A stretch of DNA of 32,267 bases from Pseudomonadota bacterium (GCA_023386795.1 JAEWJB010000149.1:1-32267); one strand, 5' to 3'; shown: positions 6,727 through 14,574, counted from the stretch's first letter. A program made the numbers and translations. Notes: generated by a model not told the origin, from the sequence alone.

Positions 6727-7391
6727 ATGAGGGCGTCGGCAGCGCGAACCCTCGAAGAGTTCCTCTACGAACTCGTCGGATGGCTGGTGTTCTACCCAAG
6801 AACGTTCTGGAAAATCCTGTGGCATCCCGGGGAGATCGCCCGTTACACGCTGTCGGAACTAGCCAAGCCATTGGAAGGGCGCTTTCAGGAGACGATCAGT
6901 CCAGTCCTGATGCTGATTCTCACGGTCGCGATAGGGCATGCCCTGGAATTGGCACTCAGGGTCGCCTTACCGCCCACCACCTCGCCCGTGGGAAGGATTC
7001 TGTTCGGCTCCGAGGAGGGCGTGATGCTCACGCGTTTGGCGGTCGCATGCATCTACGCCCTCGGGGCAGCCATAGGCACTTTGCGGAGACAGCGCATCCG
7101 CATTACGCGGGAAACACTTCGGGAGCCGTTCTCGATCCAGGCATTCCTGGCATGCCATTCGTCCTGGTACTCGCCGCCGGCAATCTTCTCGCCATGGCGC
7201 CGGTGGGGCGATGGAGCACCGTCGGCATCGGACTGCAGCTGGTTGCCGTGGCGTGGTATCTATGGGCGCGAACCACTGCCTTTCGCGCGCTCAACGACGT
7301 GGCTTGGCTTCGAGCGTTCTGGCTCGTCCTTGCGTCGTTCCTCATCACGACCATCGTGGTGCTTCTGGTCGCTGGCGTGCTGCTGGTCTGA
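6727..7391 (+). pseudogene. Frameshifted multi-pass membrane protein (Yip1-like)
   Basis: A membrane protein of about 220 residues split between two frames. From ATG 6727 the first frame gives a soluble N-terminus (LEEFLYELVGWLVFYPRTFW, PGEIARYTLSELAKPLEGRF) and two hydrophobic helices (ISPVLMLILTVAIGHALELAL; RLAVACIYALGAAIGTL). Near 7140-7165 the coding signal moves to the frame at -1, which supplies three more helices (FVLVLAAGNLLAMAP; VGIGLQLVAVAWYLW; WLVLASFLITTIVVLLVAGVLLV) and stops at 7391. Beyond the break the first frame becomes Trp/Ser/Arg-rich and not membrane-like. No slippery heptamer is visible, so a one-base deletion, real or from sequencing, is likeliest. The helix layout resembles Yip1-type proteins; the family call is tentative. 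Confidence 0.6.
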
Positions 7392-7552
7392 GTCACCGCC
7401 CGTTGCGCGTGTCAGTAGGCACCGGCAGCGCTTCCCTGCGGCTACCCGAACGAAATCCGATACCGGGAGGCCTTGCCGAATCCGTGTAACACCTCTGCGT
7501 TGCCTGCGATCTACTTTCCCCGGGGGTAGCGGCAATGAGGGGAGGTCGCGTC

Positions 7553-7804
7553 ATGGAGCGCAAGTATTGGTACGTGATGATGCACATCAACGGATGGGCG
7601 GTGCGCGAAGGGGAGGGCATCCTGGCCGCTGGTGCGGCAAGGCAGTTCAGGCTGCAGGATGAGGCGCTGGAGTACGCGCGGTCCCAGGCGCGTGCGGCCC
7701 ACCGGGCCACGGGCGCGCTGACCGGCGTGCGCATCCAGGGTAGCGATGCGCGTTGGCGCGAAGGCTGGTCCTACGGACTGGATCCGGTGTCCGCCAGCGG
7801 ATGA
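7553..7804 (+). CDS. DUF2188-like small protein
   Basis: 83 residues, probably cytoplasmic. Start at ATG 7553 (MERKYWYVMM) because GAGGGGAGG (7537-7545) ends 7 bases before it; an in-frame ATG at 7535 lacks this. The pattern NGWAVREG near the start, the central helix DEALEYARSQARAAHR and the end GVRIQGSDARWREGWSYG resembles DUF2188 proteins (WxV.., EA...AR..A, I.G.DG...YG). Function of that family is unknown. It stands alone, 161 bases after the broken membrane gene and 126 bases before the next gene. Confidence 0.7.
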   Translation: MERKYWYVMMHINGWAVREGEGILAAGAARQFRLQDEALEYARSQARAAHRATGALTGVRIQGSDARWREGWSYGLDPVSASG

Positions 7805-7930
7805 GCGCGCCGGCCGGCGCGCCGGTGCAGCCGGCACATGTCGCCGCGGCTGCCACGCAGGGCGCAGGCGCATGCACGGCCCTTCCACGCCATCGGCTAT
7901 CGTGCTGCCCCGGTGGCAGGGAGATCGCCA

Positions 7931-8617
7931 ATGCGCAACATGCTCGACTTCAGTTCCTGGAATGCGCTGCTCACCACGTTGTTCGGGCTGGTGGTGGTGT
8001 CGCTCGTCGCCGTGGGCATACGCCTGGTTTTCATGCAGACGCTGCAACGGCGACGCGAGCGCGAAAACCGGCAGATCAACGAACGCCTGAAGACGTTGAT
8101 CGCCGCCTACAAGGTGCTGGGCGGTTCTTTCACCGGCGAGCTGAGCGTGGATCCGAGCCACTTGCGGGAACTGCGGTCCCGGCCGCCGCTGGAAGGCGAG
8201 GGCGAGGCTTCTGCCAGCAACGGCTCGGACAGGCGGCGCCGTATCCGCGATGCAGTGGAAGCGGCACTTTCGGACGTCGTGCTGCTCGGCACCGAGGAGC
8301 AGGTGCGGCTGGCTGCGCACGCGGCCACCGAAATGGTCGCTGGCCGTCCCGTGGAGACCGGCGCGCTGGTGGTGTCGCTGCGCGACTTCATCCGCCAGGC
8401 CCTGGACCTGGCGCCGATCCCTTCCTCGCTGTCCATCCCCTCGCAGGGCCCGACCCGGACCGGCGGGGCCGCACGCGGCAAGGACGCCGCCGAAGGCAAG
8501 CGCGCTGGTGGCGGGGGCGGGGGTGGTGGTGGCATGGGGGGCGGGATGGGGGGCGGAATGGGCATGGGCGGCGTGCATCCTGCGGACGGCGACGCCCTGT
8601 CTTCACGGGATGCCTGA
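7931..8617 (+). CDS. Single-pass membrane protein with Gly/Met-rich tail
   Basis: 228 residues from ATG 7931, chosen because AGGGAG (7918-7923) lies 7 bases upstream and the protein then starts directly before its membrane segment. One transmembrane helix (about 12-36, LLTTLFGLVVVSLVAVGIRLVFM) is followed by a basic coiled segment (QTLQRRRERENRQINERLKTLIAAYKVLGG) and a helical domain (about 100-150, DAVEAALSDVVLLGTEEQVRLAAHAATEM). The final 35 residues are a run of glycine with spaced methionines (GGGMGGGMGGGMGMGG). The family is not recognised. The topology suggests a cytoplasmic domain anchored to the inner membrane. It overlaps a possible upstream start of the next gene. Confidence 0.8.
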   Translation: MRNMLDFSSWNALLTTLFGLVVVSLVAVGIRLVFMQTLQRRRERENRQINERLKTLIAAYKVLGGSFTGELSVDPSHLRELRSRPPLEGEGEASASNGSDRRRRIRDAVEAALSDVVLLGTEEQVRLAAHAATEMVAGRPVETGALVVSLRDFIRQALDLAPIPSSLSIPSQGPTRTGGAARGKDAAEGKRAGGGGGGGGGMGGGMGGGMGMGGVHPADGDALSSRDA

Positions 8618-8696
8618 AGCGCACAGATTCAATGCAGCCGCTTGTCGTACGATCGCCGCCACAGGGGCCATCGTGTTGTCGAGCGGGGCGAGTGCC

Positions 8697-8930
8697 ATGT
8701 TGAGCCGAGCAGAGATCGATCGCTGCCTGGATACGTTGCAGGACCAGCTGCCGGACTTGCGCAGCGACGAGGATGCCGATTTCGATTTCCTGGCCTTCCA
8801 GGCGCAGGCCGACCGCATCCGGGCCGACGCCGCAGCCGAAGACGTCGAACATGTGCGCGGCCGCCTGCAGGCCATGCTGGAACAGGCCGGCCTGATCCCG
8901 AGTGATGCGGAAGCAGAGCGCCGCCGCTGA
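8697..8930 (+). CDS. Small acidic helical protein, function unknown
   Basis: 77 residues from ATG 8697 (MLSRAEIDRCLDTLQDQLPDL). The composition is rich in Asp, Glu, Ala and Arg and appears fully helical, with one Cys and no membrane segment. A longer reading from ATG 8610 would overlap the preceding stop by 8 bases and add a weakly hydrophobic 29-residue N-terminus; the shorter form is preferred because of its clean amphipathic start, but the upstream ribosome-binding site is weak for both. Not recognised. Confidence 0.6.
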   Translation: MLSRAEIDRCLDTLQDQLPDLRSDEDADFDFLAFQAQADRIRADAAAEDVEHVRGRLQAMLEQAGLIPSDAEAERRR

Positions 8931-8969
8931 CGTCCTCGCCCGCTCGTGTGCATGCCACGTGAAAGCTGC

Positions 8970-8989
8970 GCGATTGGAGTTTCAATCGC
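8970..8989 (+). other. Inverted repeat GCGATTG/CAATCGC
   Basis: Perfect 7-bp arms with a 6-base spacer (GAGTTT), 39 bases after the stop of the preceding gene. No T-run follows. It may be a protein-binding palindrome or an mRNA 3' hairpin. Confidence 0.4.
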
Positions 8990-9159
8990 AACCAAGCCGC
9001 TGCTTCGTCCCTCTCCAGCCGGAGTGAGGCGTGGAATAGATTGCCGCCATCTGCGGCATGTCGTGATGCGGATCGCGCAGCGATACGTGCGCCGGTGCAC
9101 ATTTTTTCGCCACGCGTGCAAGGCGCGTGAACATGGCAAAGACGAACTTGAACCAAAAA

Positions 9160-9190
9160 CCCCACGCGCGCCATTTTTTTGGCGCTGGGG
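9160..9190 (+). other. Two-part hairpin with T-rich loop upstream of the gum promoter
   Basis: Inner arms GCGCCA (9168-9173) and TGGCGC (9180-9185) close a loop of six T. Outer arms CCCCA (9160-9164) and TGGGG (9186-9190) can extend the stem with a 3-base bulge. It lies 3 bases before the candidate -35 box and could insulate gum from upstream transcription. Confidence 0.4.
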
Positions 9191-9192
9191 GA

Positions 9193-9220
9193 TTGTCGAA
9201 AGCGTTTTCTATGCCATAGT
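9193..9220 (+). promoter_or_regulatory. Candidate gumB promoter
   Basis: TTGTCG (9193-9198) and CATAGT (9215-9220) with a 16-base spacer, in an AT-richer patch. The predicted start near 9227 gives a 5' UTR of about 180 bases. The match is moderate and no mapped start is available. Confidence 0.4.
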
Positions 9221-9224
9221 GCGT

Positions 9225-9257
9225 CGCAACAACGCTTTGCCTAACGCAACAACGCTT
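9225..9257 (+). repeat. Two 13-bp direct repeats at the putative gum start site
   Basis: CGCAACAACGCTT occurs at 9225-9237 and again at 9245-9257, identical, with a 20-bp period, close to two turns of DNA. Placed at and just after the predicted transcription start, they look like paired binding sites for a regulator, though a duplicated stretch without function is possible. Confidence 0.55.
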
Positions 9258-9408
9258 CCCCCATAACGTTGAAGTCGGCGATCCGTCGGTGGCCTGTCAC
9301 CGGCAGCAAGGCAACTCCATCACCTGCGTTCACCGCTGCCTGGCTTCGTGCCGGTCGGAGTGGACGAGGTCGTCCCGAAAAACCCGATCGAGGCGGTGAT
9401 CCCCACGC

Positions 9409-10110
9409 ATGAGTTACTCGACCAGAAGTAGACGCCTGACACGGTTGTGGCTGTCGCTCGGCCTGATGTCCCTGCTGGCGGCATGCCACGGAACGTCACA
9501 CATGGCGAAGGAACTGCCCCAGCCCGACCCGCTGGCCCTGGCCACGGTGCAGCCGGAGTACCGGCTTTCGCCCGGCGACGTGCTTCTGGTGAAGGTCTTC
9601 CAGGTCGACGATCTCGAGCGACAGATTCGCGTGGACAACGACGGCAACGTGACCCTGCCGCTGATCGGCAGCGTCAGCGCCGCCGGCAAGGGCGTGGCGG
9701 AATTCGAACGAGAAGTCGCCGACCGCTACCGCAAGAGCTATCTGCAAGACCCGCAGGTGTCGGTATTCGTGCAGGAAGCCAACGGCCGCCGCGTCACCGT
9801 CACCGGCGCGGTCGACGAGCCCGGCATCTATCCGGTCATCGGCGCCAACCTCACGCTGCAGCAGGCCATCGCCCAGGCCAAGGGCGTGAGCAACATCGCC
9901 AGCCGCGGCAACATCATCGTGTTCCGCACGGTGCAGGGGCAGAAGATGATCGCGCGCTTCGACCTCGGTGACATCGAGCATGGCAAGTCGCCGGACCCGG
10001 AGATCTATGGCGGCGACATCGTCGTCGTGTATCGCTCGGACGCGCGCCTGCTGCTGCGCACGGTGCTGGAGCTGACGCCGTTCGTCATGGTGTGGCGGGC
10101 CTACCGATGA
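9409..10110 (+). CDS. gumB: GumB, outer-membrane polysaccharide export lipoprotein
   Basis: Wza-type OPX protein that, with GumC, exports the finished polysaccharide. 233 residues. The signal peptide has basic SRSRRLTR followed by a hydrophobic stretch and lipobox LAAC with Cys26, so lipidation is expected. The polysaccharide export domain starts at VQPEYRLSPGDVLLVKVFQVDDLERQI, and the SLBB-like part carries NGRRVTVTGAVDEPGIYPVIGANLTLQQAIAQAKGVS; both are very close to Xanthomonas GumB, as is the C-terminus ELTPFVMVWRAYR. It is the first gene of the cluster, and the stop overlaps the gumC start as ATGA. Confidence 0.96.
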   Translation: MSYSTRSRRLTRLWLSLGLMSLLAACHGTSHMAKELPQPDPLALATVQPEYRLSPGDVLLVKVFQVDDLERQIRVDNDGNVTLPLIGSVSAAGKGVAEFEREVADRYRKSYLQDPQVSVFVQEANGRRVTVTGAVDEPGIYPVIGANLTLQQAIAQAKGVSNIASRGNIIVFRTVQGQKMIARFDLGDIEHGKSPDPEIYGGDIVVVYRSDARLLLRTVLELTPFVMVWRAYR

Positions 10111-11516
10111 CCCAGCACGACACCCCGACCCTGCACACCCACGTGCACCATCACCCCGAGCTGGGCCTGCGCGATTACTGGCACGCCCTGCTGGCGCAGC
10201 GTTGGCTGATCGTCGGTATCACCGCGGCCATCGTGCTTGTCGCGCTGGGCGTCACCTTGCTGATGACCCCCTCCTATCGCGCCACCAGTACCCTGCAGAT
10301 CGAGCGCGAGGCGCTCAACGTGGTGAATGTCGAGAACCTGATGCCGGCCGAATCGCCGCAGGATCGCGACTTCTACGAGACCCAGTACGAACTGCTGCAG
10401 AGCCGCTCGCTGGCCCGCCAGGTGGTGCGCGAGGCCCAACTGGCGAACGACCCGTACTTCCGCCCGTTGGTGGACAAGGTCACCGCTAAGTTCGATGCCA
10501 CGCACCCGGAAGGGGGCAAGCAGTCGCCGGAACGCCAGGCGGCGGTGGAGCGCGCGCTGATGGCCGCGCTGCTCGATGGCCTGGAGATCGAGCCGATCCG
10601 CAACTCCCGGCTGGTGCGCATCAACTTCGATTCGCCCGACCCGCGCGTGGCCGCCAAGGTGGCCAACGCCTACGCTCGCGTGTTCATCGTGAGCAACCAG
10701 CAACGGCGCATGCAGGCCTCCGCATTCGCTACCAAGTACCTGTCCGAGCGCCTGGAGCAGCTGCAGGCCCGCGTGGAGGACTCCGAGCGCAAGCTGGTGG
10801 CGTATTCCAGCCAGGAAATGATCGTGCCGGTAGGCGAGGACAAGCCTTCGCTGCCCGCGCAGAACCTGAGCGAGCTCAATGCGCTGCTGGCCGGCGCGCA
10901 GGACCAGCGCATCAAGTCGGAGGCCGCCTGGCGCCAGGCCAGCCGGGGTGACGGCATGGCGCTGCCGCAGGTCATCTCCAACCCGCTGATCCAGCAGCTG
11001 CGGGCCGAGCAGGTCCGGCTCAATGCCGAATACCAGCAGAAGCTCTCCACCTTCAAGCCGGATTACCCGGAGATGCAGCGCCTGAAGTCGCAGATGACCG
11101 AGGTGCAGCGCCAGATCAACGGCGAGGTGCTCAACATCCGCCAGGCGCTGAAGGCGCAGTACGACGCCGACAGCCAGCAGGAGCAGCTGATGAACGAGCG
11201 CATCACCGCGCTCAAGGGTGATGAGCTGGACCTGCAGACGCGCTCGATCCGCTACAACCTGCTCAAGCGCGAAGCCGACACCAATCGCCAGCTCTATGAC
11301 GCGCTGCTGCAGCGTTTCAAGGAGATCGGCGTGGCCGGAAACGTGGGCAACAACAACGTCTCCATCGTCGATGGCGCCGATGTACCGAGCAATCCCAACA
11401 TGCCGAAGCTGCCGCTGAATGTGGCGCTGGCGCTGGTGTTCGGCCTGTTCATCGGCATCGCGGTGGCATTGCTGCGTTTCCTGCTGCGCGATCCGTCTGA
11501 ACCGGCAAGAGCGTGA
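10107..11516 (+). CDS. gumC: GumC, polysaccharide co-polymerase
   Basis: Inner-membrane Wzc-like co-polymerase (PCP-2 type without a kinase domain) that controls chain length and contacts GumB. 469 residues from ATG 10107, which overlaps the gumB stop. The N-terminus is His-rich (LHTHVHHHPELG). The first membrane helix is about 33-53 and the Wzz domain begins after it (MTPSYRATSTLQIE). The central 200-420 segment is a long helical coiled coil (EQLQARVEDSERKLVAYSSQE), and PSNPNMPKLPLNVALALVFGLF leads into the second membrane helix. There is no Walker motif or Tyr-rich tail. A 281-base gap separates it from gumD. Confidence 0.95.
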   Translation: MTQHDTPTLHTHVHHHPELGLRDYWHALLAQRWLIVGITAAIVLVALGVTLLMTPSYRATSTLQIEREALNVVNVENLMPAESPQDRDFYETQYELLQSRSLARQVVREAQLANDPYFRPLVDKVTAKFDATHPEGGKQSPERQAAVERALMAALLDGLEIEPIRNSRLVRINFDSPDPRVAAKVANAYARVFIVSNQQRRMQASAFATKYLSERLEQLQARVEDSERKLVAYSSQEMIVPVGEDKPSLPAQNLSELNALLAGAQDQRIKSEAAWRQASRGDGMALPQVISNPLIQQLRAEQVRLNAEYQQKLSTFKPDYPEMQRLKSQMTEVQRQINGEVLNIRQALKAQYDADSQQEQLMNERITALKGDELDLQTRSIRYNLLKREADTNRQLYDALLQRFKEIGVAGNVGNNNVSIVDGADVPSNPNMPKLPLNVALALVFGLFIGIAVALLRFLLRDPSEPARA

Positions 11517-11797
11517 TGCAGGCAACGTTGTGCCCGGGTCAACTTGGTGACAGGTGGTTCAGGGTCAAAGCAGCGCGATGGATTAGGTTCCAAGTCGCAG
11601 TGAACGTGGTCGGGAGGGTGGTGTGGCGGATGTAACAGACGGGCGGCGGTGAGGGCACCGCCGGGTGAAAAGGGCTGTCGCGGGATCCGGGGTCGACGTA
11701 GGAGGGCGTCGCTGATCCATGCGGCAGGCGATCGAGGCCTGAAGGCGCAGCGTGTTCCCCCACGCGCGCGACGCCGGAAGGTTTGGAGGACATTCCC
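11517..11797 (+). other. gumC-gumD intergenic region
   Basis: 281 bases without a gene, the only large gap in the cluster. It contains a hairpin GGCGGTG-AGGG-CACCGCC (11645-11662) without a T-run, and ends with the gumD ribosome-binding site GGAGGA (11785-11790). No promoter of convincing quality is seen, but a weak internal promoter cannot be excluded. Confidence 0.5.
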
Positions 11798-13252
11798 ATG
11801 TTGTTGGCCGATCTGAGCAGTGCGACCTATACGGCGACTTCGCCGCGATTGTTGACCAAATACTCCGCCGCCGCGGACCTGGTGTTGCGCGTCTTCGACG
11901 TGGCCGTGGTGGTGGCCAGCGCCCTGTGCGCGTATCGCATCCTCTATGGCACCTGGGTGCCGGCGGCGGCATATCGCGTCGCCATCGGGACGACGGCGCT
12001 ATACGCGGTGATCTGTTTCGCCACCTTCCCGTTGTATCGCAGCTGGCGCGGGCGCGGCCTGCGCCAGGAACTGCTGGTGCTCGGTGCCGCCTTCGGCGGC
12101 GTGTTCGCGCTGTTCTCGGTGCATGCGCTCGTGGTGCAGTTCGGCCAGGGCGTGTCGCGCGTGTGGATCGGCGTGTGGTTCGCCGGTGCGCTGGGCAGCC
12201 TGCTGCTCTCGCGCACGCTGTTGCGCATGCTGCTCAACAACCTGCGCAGCCGCGGGGTGGATACCCAGCGCGTGGTAGTGGTGGGTTTGCGCCACCCGGT
12301 CATGAAGATCCAGCAGCACCTCGCGCGCAACCCCTGGGTGGGCATGCAGGTGGTGGGGTACTTCAGCAGCCGCTACGACCTCACCCTGGCCGACCATCGC
12401 CAGGAGGACCTGCCATGCCTGGGCAGCCCGGATGGCCTGATCGCCTACCTGGAGGCCAACCACGTCGACCAGGTGTGGATCTCGCTGCCGCTGGGCGAGC
12501 GCGACCACATCAAGCAGCTGCTGGAAGGGCTGGACCGCTACCCGATCAACGTCAAGCTGGTACCGGACCTGTTCGACTTCGGCATGCTCAACCAGTCCGG
12601 CGAGGTGATCGGCAACGTGCCGGTGATCAACCTGCGCCAGGGTGGCGTGGATCGCGACAGTTACTTCATCGTGGCCAAGGCGATGCAGGACAAGATCGTC
12701 GCGGTCGCGGCGCTGCTGGTGCTGTGGCCGGTGATGCTGGCCTGCGCGCTGGGCGTGAAGATGAGCTCGCCGGGTCCGGTGCTGTTCCGCCAGCGCCGGC
12801 ACGGCCTGGGGGGACGCGAGTTCTGGATGCTCAAGTTCCGCTCGATGCGCGTGCACGACGACAGCGAGCATGTGCAGCAGGCCACGCGCAATGACAGCCG
12901 CATCACCCGCTTCGGCGCGTTCCTGCGCCGCTCCAGCCTGGATGAGTTGCCGCAGATCTTCAATGTGCTCGGCGGCAGCATGTCGGTGGTGGGGCCGCGT
13001 CCGCATGCGGCGCAGCACAACACCCACTACGAGAAGCTGATCCACCATTACATGCAGCGCCATTACGTCAAGCCGGGCATCACCGGCTGGGCGCAGGTCA
13101 ATGGGTTCCGTGGCGAAACCCCGGAGCTGCGCACGATGAAAAAGCGCATCCAGTACGACCTGGACTACATCCGCCGCTGGTCGCTGTGGCTGGACGTGCG
13201 GATCATCGTGCTGACCGCGGTACGGGTGCTCGGCCAGAAGAACGCCTACTGA
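11798..13252 (+). CDS. gumD: GumD, undecaprenyl-phosphate glucose-1-phosphate transferase
   Basis: Starts repeat-unit synthesis by moving glucose-1-phosphate from UDP-glucose to undecaprenyl phosphate. 484 residues, the same length I recall for Xanthomonas GumD. The start is ATG 11798, 7 bases after GGAGGA. The N-terminal half has several membrane helices (about 28-48, 61-80, 92-112, 122-140) and a Rossmann-like domain (RVVVVGLRHPV). After the helix at 300-320 the bacterial sugar-transferase domain carries KFRSM (346-350), RRSSLDELPQ (377-386), GPRP (399-402), KPGITGWAQVNG (425-436) and YDLDYIRRWSLWLD (453-466). The stop overlaps the gumE start by one base (TGATG). Confidence 0.97.
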   Translation: MLLADLSSATYTATSPRLLTKYSAAADLVLRVFDVAVVVASALCAYRILYGTWVPAAAYRVAIGTTALYAVICFATFPLYRSWRGRGLRQELLVLGAAFGGVFALFSVHALVVQFGQGVSRVWIGVWFAGALGSLLLSRTLLRMLLNNLRSRGVDTQRVVVVGLRHPVMKIQQHLARNPWVGMQVVGYFSSRYDLTLADHRQEDLPCLGSPDGLIAYLEANHVDQVWISLPLGERDHIKQLLEGLDRYPINVKLVPDLFDFGMLNQSGEVIGNVPVINLRQGGVDRDSYFIVAKAMQDKIVAVAALLVLWPVMLACALGVKMSSPGPVLFRQRRHGLGGREFWMLKFRSMRVHDDSEHVQQATRNDSRITRFGAFLRRSSLDELPQIFNVLGGSMSVVGPRPHAAQHNTHYEKLIHHYMQRHYVKPGITGWAQVNGFRGETPELRTMKKRIQYDLDYIRRWSLWLDVRIIVLTAVRVLGQKNAY

Positions 13253-14574
13253 TGTCGGCCATCGGTGCCCACGCCGGCGTGCCGGCGCCGTCGCCCGCGT
13301 GGGCGACGGCGCTGCCGCCGCAGGTCGCGCACCGCGTGCGCTGGCGCAACGTGGCCATCGAGTGCGTGCTGCTGTTGGCGGTGGGGTACAACTTCCTGCT
13401 TGCGGTGATCAACGCCAAGGTGTTCACCGTGCGGCCGGCGATGACCTATGCCGTCGAGTTCGCGCTGTATGGCGCCTGCTTCGTGCTGGGTGTGCTGTCG
13501 CTGGACCGCAAGCGGGCCGCGCTGGTGATCGGCGGGCTGGCCTTCATTGTCGGACTGGTGCTGCTGCGATTCTTCCTCACCTGGCAGTTCGACCCCAAGT
13601 TCCTCCGCGATGCACTGATTCCCTTCGCCTTCCTCGTGCTTGGCTGTGCGTATCGCGGTTCGGTGCCGAAGCTGTGCGTGCGCCTGACGCTGGTGATCGC
13701 GTTGGTCGCCGGTTTCGAGTTGGCCGCGCCGACCACCTATGGCGACGTGGTCAACCCGAAGAGCTATTTCGTCAATGCCCGTGGCTTCAGCGCGTCGGGC
13801 TTCTGGAACGAAGACAGCAACCTGTTCGTCAGTGCCACGCGCCCCGGCGCGCGCAACTTCCTGCCTTCGAGCAACCTGCCTCGCGCCTCCTCGGTATTCA
13901 TCGAGCCGGTGACGATGGGCAACTACATCATCTTCTTTGCCGCCGTGCTGCTGGCGTTCCGGCGCTGGCTGAGCGGTTGGAAACAATTGTTGAGCATCGG
14001 CCTGATCGGCTTCCTCATCGTCGCCTCCGACGGCCGCCTGGCCGCCGGCACCTGCGTCCTGATGGCGGTGCTCGCCCCCTTCCTGCGGCGCGTGGACCAG
14101 CGGCTGGCCTTCGGACTGTTCCTCCTCGTCCTGTTCGGAGGCTGGCTGCTGGTCACCGCGGCGGGGGTGCAGGCCTACGAGGACACCACGCTGGGCCGCA
14201 TCTTCTTCACCGTCGACTCGATCTCGCACCTCTCCCTGCCAGCCTGGCTGGGGCTGGATACGGATGCGGCGTATCGCTACTTCGACAGCGGCATTGCGTA
14301 CTTCATCGTCTCCCAGTCGATCTTCGGGGTGATGGCCTTCCTGCTGGCGTATTCGTTCCTGCTGTTCCTTCCCGGCACGGAGGGACAGACCTTCAAGCAA
14401 TTGGCGATCTTCGCCTTCGCGCTGAGCCTGTTGGTGTCCAACGGCTATTTCTCGATCAAGACTGCCGCGCTGTGGTGGTTCGTCTGCGGCTGGCTGTGGC
14501 AAGGCGCGCCCGTGCTGCCCTCGGCGCGGCGGTTGTGGCGGGAGCGCGCGGCGCGGGCCGGAGACCAGCCATGA
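13252..14574 (+). CDS. gumE: GumE, polysaccharide polymerase (Wzy role)
   Basis: Inner-membrane protein thought to polymerise lipid-linked pentasaccharide units on the periplasmic side. 440 residues with about ten or more hydrophobic helices. Larger periplasmic-type loop sequence lies around residues 165-220 (TTYGDVVNPKSYFVNARGFSA, ARNFLPSSNLPRASSVFIEP), a region typical of GumE. The assignment rests on its place between gumD and the acyltransferase, on length near Xanthomonas GumE, and on these loop features. Start ATG 13252 overlaps the gumD stop; the end overlaps the next gene as ATGA. Confidence 0.92.
   Translation: MSAIGAHAGVPAPSPAWATALPPQVAHRVRWRNVAIECVLLLAVGYNFLLAVINAKVFTVRPAMTYAVEFALYGACFVLGVLSLDRKRAALVIGGLAFIVGLVLLRFFLTWQFDPKFLRDALIPFAFLVLGCAYRGSVPKLCVRLTLVIALVAGFELAAPTTYGDVVNPKSYFVNARGFSASGFWNEDSNLFVSATRPGARNFLPSSNLPRASSVFIEPVTMGNYIIFFAAVLLAFRRWLSGWKQLLSIGLIGFLIVASDGRLAAGTCVLMAVLAPFLRRVDQRLAFGLFLLVLFGGWLLVTAAGVQAYEDTTLGRIFFTVDSISHLSLPAWLGLDTDAAYRYFDSGIAYFIVSQSIFGVMAFLLAYSFLLFLPGTEGQTFKQLAIFAFALSLLVSNGYFSIKTAALWWFVCGWLWQGAPVLPSARRLWRERAARAGDQP

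Larger units (their letters stand above)
8931..9408 (+). promoter_or_regulatory. Intergenic control region upstream of gumB (478 bases)
   Basis: No convincing gene is present; a 106-codon reading (8946-9266) crosses the AT-rich control elements and has no ribosome-binding site. The region holds an inverted repeat (8970-8989), a T-loop hairpin (9160-9190), a candidate promoter (9193-9220) and tandem 13-bp repeats (9225-9257). The last 150 bases appear to be a long 5' untranslated region of gumB. In Xanthomonas the main gum promoter also lies directly upstream of gumB. Confidence 0.7.

Noticed and set aside
7140..7165. Programmed ribosomal frameshift in the membrane protein gene
   Set aside because: No slippery heptamer and no downstream pseudoknot-like structure noticed; decay or sequencing error is simpler.
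7753..8703. Long alternate-frame ORFs over the membrane protein gene
   Set aside because: Arg/Gly/Pro-rich shadow translation; the frame starting at 7931 has a ribosome-binding site, a membrane helix and sensible codon use.
8946..9266. 106-codon plus-strand frame in the gumB upstream region
   Set aside because: Runs through the hairpin, promoter and direct repeats, has no ribosome-binding site and unprotein-like composition at its end.
11783..11797. gumD start at TTG 11783
   Set aside because: This codon lies within its own ribosome-binding site region (GGAGGA 11785-11790); ATG 11798 has ideal spacing and gives the family length of 484 residues.
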